From Spirogloea muscicola (taxonomy: Eukaryota > Streptophyta > Zygnematophyceae > Spirogloeales > Spirogloeaceae), in assembly GCA_009602725.1 (NCBI GenBank), contig WELB01000157.1, forward strand, positions 84,680 to 99,940: a DNA stretch of 15,261 bases, read 5' to 3'. Positions 10,144-15,261 of this stretch are shown here, piece by piece. The notes below the pieces were generated by a model, which had not been told where the DNA came from, did not search any database, and saw only the letters and a program-made list of their open reading frames with translations. Position numbers and translations under genes: made by a program. Numbering within the stretch: position 1 is the stretch's first letter; every line of letters begins with the position of its first letter.

Positions 10144-13100
10144 CCGCGGCCGCGGACGACGCCGGCCGGGCGCTGCTGGCGCTGTGGCCCCTGCCGCTCA
10201 TCTTCCGGTGCGCCGCGCTGGGCTAGCCTTCGCTTGCGCCAGCCCCGCCTGCAGGTACTCGTGCCTGTCGAGCCTCGTCTCTCTTGCAGGCGTCAGAGCT
10301 CATCGGCGGCGGCGGCGGCGGCGGCGGCGGCTCGTGCCGGCCAGGCTGCTGGCGGGGGACGTGGATGCGCCGCCCGGGGTGGAGGACGCGGCCGTGGCGG
10401 TGCTGGAAAGGCTCTTCTCCACGCCCCACGGCGCCTCCCTCCTGCCGCCCTCCCTCGTCAGCTGACCTGCCTTCCTCCAGGACCAAGCTCCTACCTACTC
10501 ATGAGATCTTGGCTGTAATTGGATCTGTCATCACTCGTCGGTGTCTGAGGAGATTGATATGAGAGATACCAACGTCCTGGTGCCAGTCTCGACTACACTG
10601 GTTTGCAATCGAGCGCGATGGGATAGAAATCCGGTGGCAGTGCCTGAAGCCGCAGTCTGTGCGGCGGGAGCGCCTGGCAGCCCTTTGCAGAGGCTGGCCT
10701 GCGCTCGCCCTCGCCGGCCGTGCGCCAGCTCTCGTGCTCTGCGGTGCGATTGCTGCAACACAGCTCTGTGCCAGATCCTCCGTACGTTGCCAGCTTCAGC
10801 ACTGCATGCAAGGGCCATGCTCTGCGTGCCTGCCAGTCAGCTGCATTGTGGATGAACCCACTGCAGGTGTCACGGCTGCTGACCGGCAGTGAGTCGGATC
10901 GGGGTGAAGCCGTGCATGCATTCGCCTCAGCCCGCCTGCGGGAGCCTGTCCTCAGGACGCTGGCAGACGAGTGGGTGCTCTGCAGATGCCCCGTTGCATC
11001 ATCAAGGCCTCCCCAGTCTCATGCACCCCTTTTGGGCTTCTTGTGGCTGTGTGCAGACGGCTTTTCGTTACTGAATGCCAACTGTGCTTACATGCTGCTT
11101 TCGCGCGTGTGAGGCAGGAGTCCATCAGTTGCTGCCGCTGCCCTGCAGGTTGTGCAGCAACTGGCGCGATCGCCTGAGGGCCTGGTGACTCTGTCCACCC
11201 TGCCAGCTGCTTGGTAGCATGCACAACTAATATCGGTCGCTTATTCCTGCGCTTTTGGCAACTTATCACGGTTTCACATACAGGCAGCCGAAGTCATGTC
11301 ACTTCAATAACTGTCAGTACAACCGCAGCCATCTTGCCCGTCTTTGATGTCATAGTATGTACCCCACTCGCAGGCGGAGTTGTTCCCCATGGAGAGCGAA
11401 GTCAACACCTTGACCAAAATGGCGATGACTGGTCCGGTAACGGTGAGCCGACCGTATCTCGTTGCCGCTATCTGAACGACCTCATCCCTTCAGCCAGTAC
11501 TCTCTCAAAGCTGGTTGAAGCTGCCTTGCCATAGAGTTATTGACCTTCAATCCATATTGAGGCGAGCAGCAGCTTGGGAGGTTTGTGTCAGGTGCGCTTG
11601 AGAGCCTTGGAGGCAGCAGCCTTGCTAGCAGGTGTATCGGAGGAGGCTGCGGCTGCTGTTAGAGACGCTGGCATATCGGCAGCCAGCGTTTGGGACCTCG
11701 AAGACTCAGACGACATCCTCGCCCGTGTCGCCACTTTAGAACTGCTTGGACAGGTCTGCCCTACTCAGACCATCTTGTTGGGATCCCAGTCGGTGACATG
11801 TGCTTGAGCACTGCTGGTCTGCTAGTCCGCTGGTCTCACCTTGCACGCTGGAACTGTACAGATAGCGCCTGTCAGCACAACGTGCGCTAGTAAGAAGTGA
11901 CAGTAAGGTGAATGAGCCAATACTGCTCCAATGACAGGGGTTGAAGTGAGGGAGTGGTCAAAGGCTGTCAACGGCCCCCTTGGTTAATCCAAGCGGGCAT
12001 ACATTGCACTTTCTGAGCTACACTGGACTGCTGTGCTTGCATCTGTCGTCCATATTGCAGCTGGCGAGCACTACGACTGGAGCTAGAATTGTTGCAGCTG
12101 CGGACCTCAATCAGCGTCTGGCTGTCATCTTGAGGTCGGTGAGGATGCACACCATGTTGCTATGCTAATGTTCAAAACCCTGAAGATGCATCCGAAGGGG
12201 AGGTGCATCTTCGAAAACCGACGAGTGCTTTTCCTCTAGCAATTTGGAGTGCCGATGCACATGTTGAAGCAGTTGTGAGATCATGGGAAGGATACCAGTC
12301 AAGGTCCAGCTCATGGTGAAGGTGTTTGCAGGGACAAGGACGAAGACGAATTGATACGCATACATGCCCTCCTTGTAGCCGCTCGTCTCCTGTCTTTGCC
12401 TCTGGATGCACCATCTGGTCCAAGTACATCAGGTAGGAGATGGGCTTCTTGATGACGCACAGCAGGAGGTAATTTCTTGGAGGTGTCACTCGCAAACAGC
12501 CAAGAGCAAGTGACCTTCCCACTTCTGACTTACAGGACCAGGCCGGCGTCGTCAGGATGGATAGCAAGTGGGCGCATGCTGGCTGCATATGACCTACCTT
12601 CGCCTCTGGTGCAGATGCACAGGCGGTAGTGCAAGCCATGGAAGCCTGCATCTTGCAATCACAAGTGGAAAATGATATTGAGCAAGTTAGCTTGACGTTA
12701 GAGCAGGCTACCTTTGACGCCATCGAGCAGATTGCAAAGGGTGAGTGGATGATTTGCAATCCGCGTGGATTCCACAGCGCCACACTGGCACTTCAATTGG
12801 GCGGGTCAGGAATACTATATCTCATTCACATGTCTGGAGGTTATGTGAAATGTATCAAGGCAAACAAGATGGAGTCTGACAGGCAAGTTGGGTGCAGCTG
12901 CTCAGAGTGCAGAGCTCCTCCTGGTTCCTCCTGGCAGGCTCGTCCGCCAGGTCACAATTGCCGCCTTTAAGTCCAATCTGGACACGCATCGTCTGGTGGG
13001 CAAGCATCCTGGTGGCTTCGTTTTACTAACCACGCACAAATATGTGGAATGAAGCTGCCCCTTGACCATCCTTCACTGCCACATATCTGGCTTACCCTTG

Positions 13101-14268
13101 GTGCCACAAGCTTGATCTTCAACCGGCCCAGCTTTAGCTGTGATGCTTTCAGATGTTTTGCCGCTAAAAAAGCAGACACTTCTCCTGACTGCTTTCACTT
13201 TCGGTTTGCTTCTGCTTAGGCTGCAGTGAATGCACTTAGCTCCATTGCTGGTTACTATCGGGAGGATGGCGCAAAGCTTCTGAAGGCTGATGCTGAGGCC
13301 GTCTTACAAGATGCCATTTACTCTGCAGCCACTGCTGCGCCTGGGCCATTGACGCTGGGGGTAAGGTGCTCAATGAGAGTGATGGCAGCTCGCACTAGCC
13401 TGGTCCAAGACCCTCGTGACCGCTTCAAGACATGTACTAGGACTGAGTGCTTGAAACTGTGGCGCAGGGAGGTCTGGAGAGCCTGGTGCGGCAGCCGTCG
13501 TCAGAGTCTTCTCATGCTGTGAGTTCTTAAGATGGCTGACGACCAGCACCAGGATTGTTAACCAGACGTACATTCACATGTAATTGTACGTGCAGAATGT
13601 AGCAATGACTCCGGTGGATACAGGCAGTACCTGTTGCTATTTTGAATCCTCAGCGTCGTACATAGTGTATGCTGTCCAGGGTTATCGGCTCCTTACAGCA
13701 TTGGTGTATCGAATGTGGGCAGTGGTGGACATCTGTTCGAGTCGGACGCTGCTTGACACGCTCATAAAGCCGCAGGTGGAAGTTTCCATCAAAGGTAACA
13801 ACTCTGCACTCTTTCCAAGGCCCTGATAACCTGAAAAGCATGGCCTCTATGCACTTTGGATTCTTGTTCTATCTGATTTATCGAGAAATCCCACGGTGGG
13901 TTTTCCTGGCGACTGCAGATTTCCAGCTGCGGCAGTCGGCCTGCCAGGCGGTTGCTTCTGCTGCAGCAGCAGCGCTTGAGAGTGGGTCCGTGCAACTTCC
14001 ACAGCACGTGGTGGACGAGGTCGGTCTTGCTTTCCAGGGCCGAGATGCGCACATGACATCTGCATGTGTTCTCTGAATATGGGATTACTTGACATAGTGG
14101 CAGCTGTTGGAGGCCGCAGCCTGAAGGCTTCACAGCTGCCAAGATTGTTAGCGGCAACTAAATGCTGGCTCGTTCTGTCAGCTGCAGCTCCACGAGGCGG
14201 CTCGCACCAAAGTTCGCACATCCGAGTCAGGCACGGCCCGGCCAGTCGTGGCCACCATGGAGCGATAA
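10144..14268 (+). CDS. PSMD5: 26S proteasome non-ATPase subunit 5-like (PSMD5/S5b) assembly chaperone, about 16 exons
   Basis: Exons joining in phase are 10144-10207, 10345-10456, 10681-10781, 10890-10970, 11118-11184, 11374-11436, 11592-11753, 12061-12134, 12332-12432, 12615-12740, 12883-12995, 13220-13360, 13468-13518, 13680-13794, 13919-14019 and 14188-14268 (TAA). They give about 516 residues plus a missing N-terminus; human PSMD5 has 504. The product is almost all alpha-helical ARM/HEAT-type repeats. Blocks follow the order of PSMD5: PLIFRLL with VLERLF, LRSPSPAVRQL, SPSVAAAALQVVQQLARSPE joined to GLAELF, DILARVATLELLGQ, VNALSSIAGYY, and a C-terminus PVVATMER like the plant proteins' end. 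In animals and yeast this family holds the Rpt base subunits during assembly of the 19S regulatory particle in the cytosol. The acceptor of exon 2 is weak, next to a CGG run, and an extra exon before the last one is possible. No start codon was found. Confidence 0.82.
10304..10331 (+). repeat. CGG trinucleotide run
   Basis: About nine CGG units lie just before exon 2 of the PSMD5-like gene. If exon 2 began upstream of the run the repeat would be translated, but phase from exon 1 favours an acceptor at 10344, which leaves the repeat in the intron. It is complementary to the CCG run 220 bases upstream. Confidence 0.8.
12182..12212. repeat. Inverted repeat with 9-bp perfect arms
   Basis: GAAGATGCA (12182-12190) and TGCATCTTC (12204-12212) are perfect inverted arms around a 13-base spacer. 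They lie in the PSMD5-like intron between the exons ending at 12134 and starting at 12332. A small RNA hairpin is possible; no function is evident. Confidence 0.6.
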
Positions 14269-14907
14269 AGGGACAGGGTCTCTGTGGTAGGATGCTTTGC
14301 TGGTTTGCCCCTGATGTCAGCGAGAGCGCTGGATGAGGTCACGAGGAGGTGTCATTCTTGCACACGCATGCCAAAGAGGGAAAGAGGAGCTTGTCTTGAT
14401 GTGGAGGATGGGTTCGGGAGCACTGTGAACGCCAGAGGAATGCAGCTGGTGGGGGTTGTCCAAGGGTCCGACAAGAGCGAATGTCTGCCCATGTTGGAAA
14501 CAGGCTCGGAGGCCAGCCACGTGCATGCAGCGCAGAAGTGGCTCTTTCCAGGGGACTGCGGCTCTCATGACGGGTATGGGCCCACCAAAGCATTGGTAGT
14601 AGTGGGGCAAGCAGAGCGTGGTCAAGCTTTTCGCGGAGCTGCTTAGGAAAGTGGCTTTCAGAGACGACCACTTGGAAGTTGCAGCCAGAGAGGCAGAGGG
14701 AAGCGGGCAACAATGAGGCGCAGAGTCGACCGCGATAAAGAAGACGCTGCATTATCCAATGCTGCTTGCAAAAGCAAGCCAATAGCACATGGGAAATCCT
14801 GGGTGGCTTGCACGACATTTAGTGCCCGCAAGCTGGGCGGCTCTGGCGCGGGGCTCAACCTGGGAAGCCTCTAAGCCTCGGGACCCCATGTCCTCTGCAT
14901 TTCTTCC
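14269..14907. other. Spacer between the PSMD5-like gene and LINE copy C
   Basis: Open frames exist on both strands (for example plus 14284-14646 and minus 14339-14818), but none has a recognisable motif, splice-supported structure or family match. It should include the 3' UTR of the PSMD5-like gene. The part next to 14908 may be decayed LINE body, but I cannot show this. Confidence 0.5.
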
Positions 14908-15249
14908 TTGCATTGGAAGTACGCGGATCATCCGCGGGAAGACGAGTTTATCCCGGTGGCCATCGACACACATGGGTCGCTGGGCGCTCGGTGGCTCGAG
15001 CTGCTCACCCAGCTCGCCCGCCACACCATCGCCCGGCGCTTCCATGGAGAGCCGGTAGACTTCCCTGCAGCCGGGTCGCTGGCGCAAGTGTATCGAATGC
15101 GCCTGGCCGTCTCGCTGCAGAGGTCCATGGCCCGGGCGCTGCACCTTCGTGCCGGCAGAGCCCTCGCTGCTGCCTCTGGCTCTGGCCAGGGGACCCACTT
15201 CCAGGAGCCCAGCATCTCTGATCTGCGGCTGCTTAGCAGGGGTTACTGA
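14908..15249 (+). mobile_element. LINE-like ORF C-terminal region, copy C, 5' truncated
   Basis: A 113-codon frame reads HPREDEFIPVAIDTHGSLGA, then LLTQLARHTIARR, YRMRLAVSLQRSMARALH, GRALAAASGSG, and ends ISDLRLLSRGY with TGA at 15247-15249. The pattern F(V/I)PxAxxTHGxLG, then helices, then LxVxLQR is what I know from the C-terminal end of non-LTR retrotransposon ORF2 proteins in algae and plants, downstream of the reverse transcriptase. No reverse transcriptase motif is visible upstream, so the copy is truncated or decayed. It is the longest and cleanest of the three copies. A cellular gene family sharing this C-terminus is the alternative. Confidence 0.6.
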
Positions 15250-15261
15250 GTGTCTCGTAGC

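Noticed and set aside
12172-12783. Long minus-strand open frame of 203 codons
   Set aside because: It overlaps two phase-matched plus-strand exons of the PSMD5-like gene (12332-12432, 12615-12740) and has no recognisable family pattern, so it is a shadow frame.
14284-14646. Plus-strand frame of 120 codons after the PSMD5-like gene
   Set aside because: No motif, no convincing start context and competing open frames on the other strand. It may be decayed LINE body, but nothing shows it.

Overview
The window is nuclear DNA of a plant-lineage eukaryote, most likely a green alga. Its genes are broken by short GT-AG introns of about 80-480 bp, exons are GC-rich near gene starts, and one gene belongs to the plant and green-algal NODULIN HOMEOBOX family. 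I built the gene models by hand from splice sites, reading phase and remembered family patterns; no search was run.

Layout. Positions 1-123 are an uninterrupted T run that abuts the coding frame of a glycosyltransferase family 8 gene (+, 126-1842, six exons, start missing). A gene-poor stretch (1843-3855) follows. It holds the 3' end of a LINE-like element (2418-2617) and some unresolved minus-strand open frames. A large minus-strand gene (3856-9603, at least 15 exons) encodes a NODULIN HOMEOBOX (NDX) protein: a helical N-terminal region, an acidic linker, and a homeodomain split over three exons. It carries an in-frame TGA in exon 6, and its 5' end runs into a single N next to a second LINE-like tail (9605-9703). 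After a GC-rich divergent region with CCG/CGG runs, a plus-strand gene of about 16 exons (10144-14268) encodes a PSMD5-like 26S proteasome assembly chaperone. A third and longest LINE-like tail lies at 14908-15249.

The three genes have unrelated roles: Golgi glycan synthesis, nuclear DNA-binding regulation and cytosolic proteasome base assembly. NDX and PSMD5 are head to head and may share a promoter region; GT8 and NDX are tail to tail. The main points to check are the NDX premature stop, the assembly joint at the N, the shared C-terminal motif of the three LINE-like fragments, and a set of introns whose donors start GTC.
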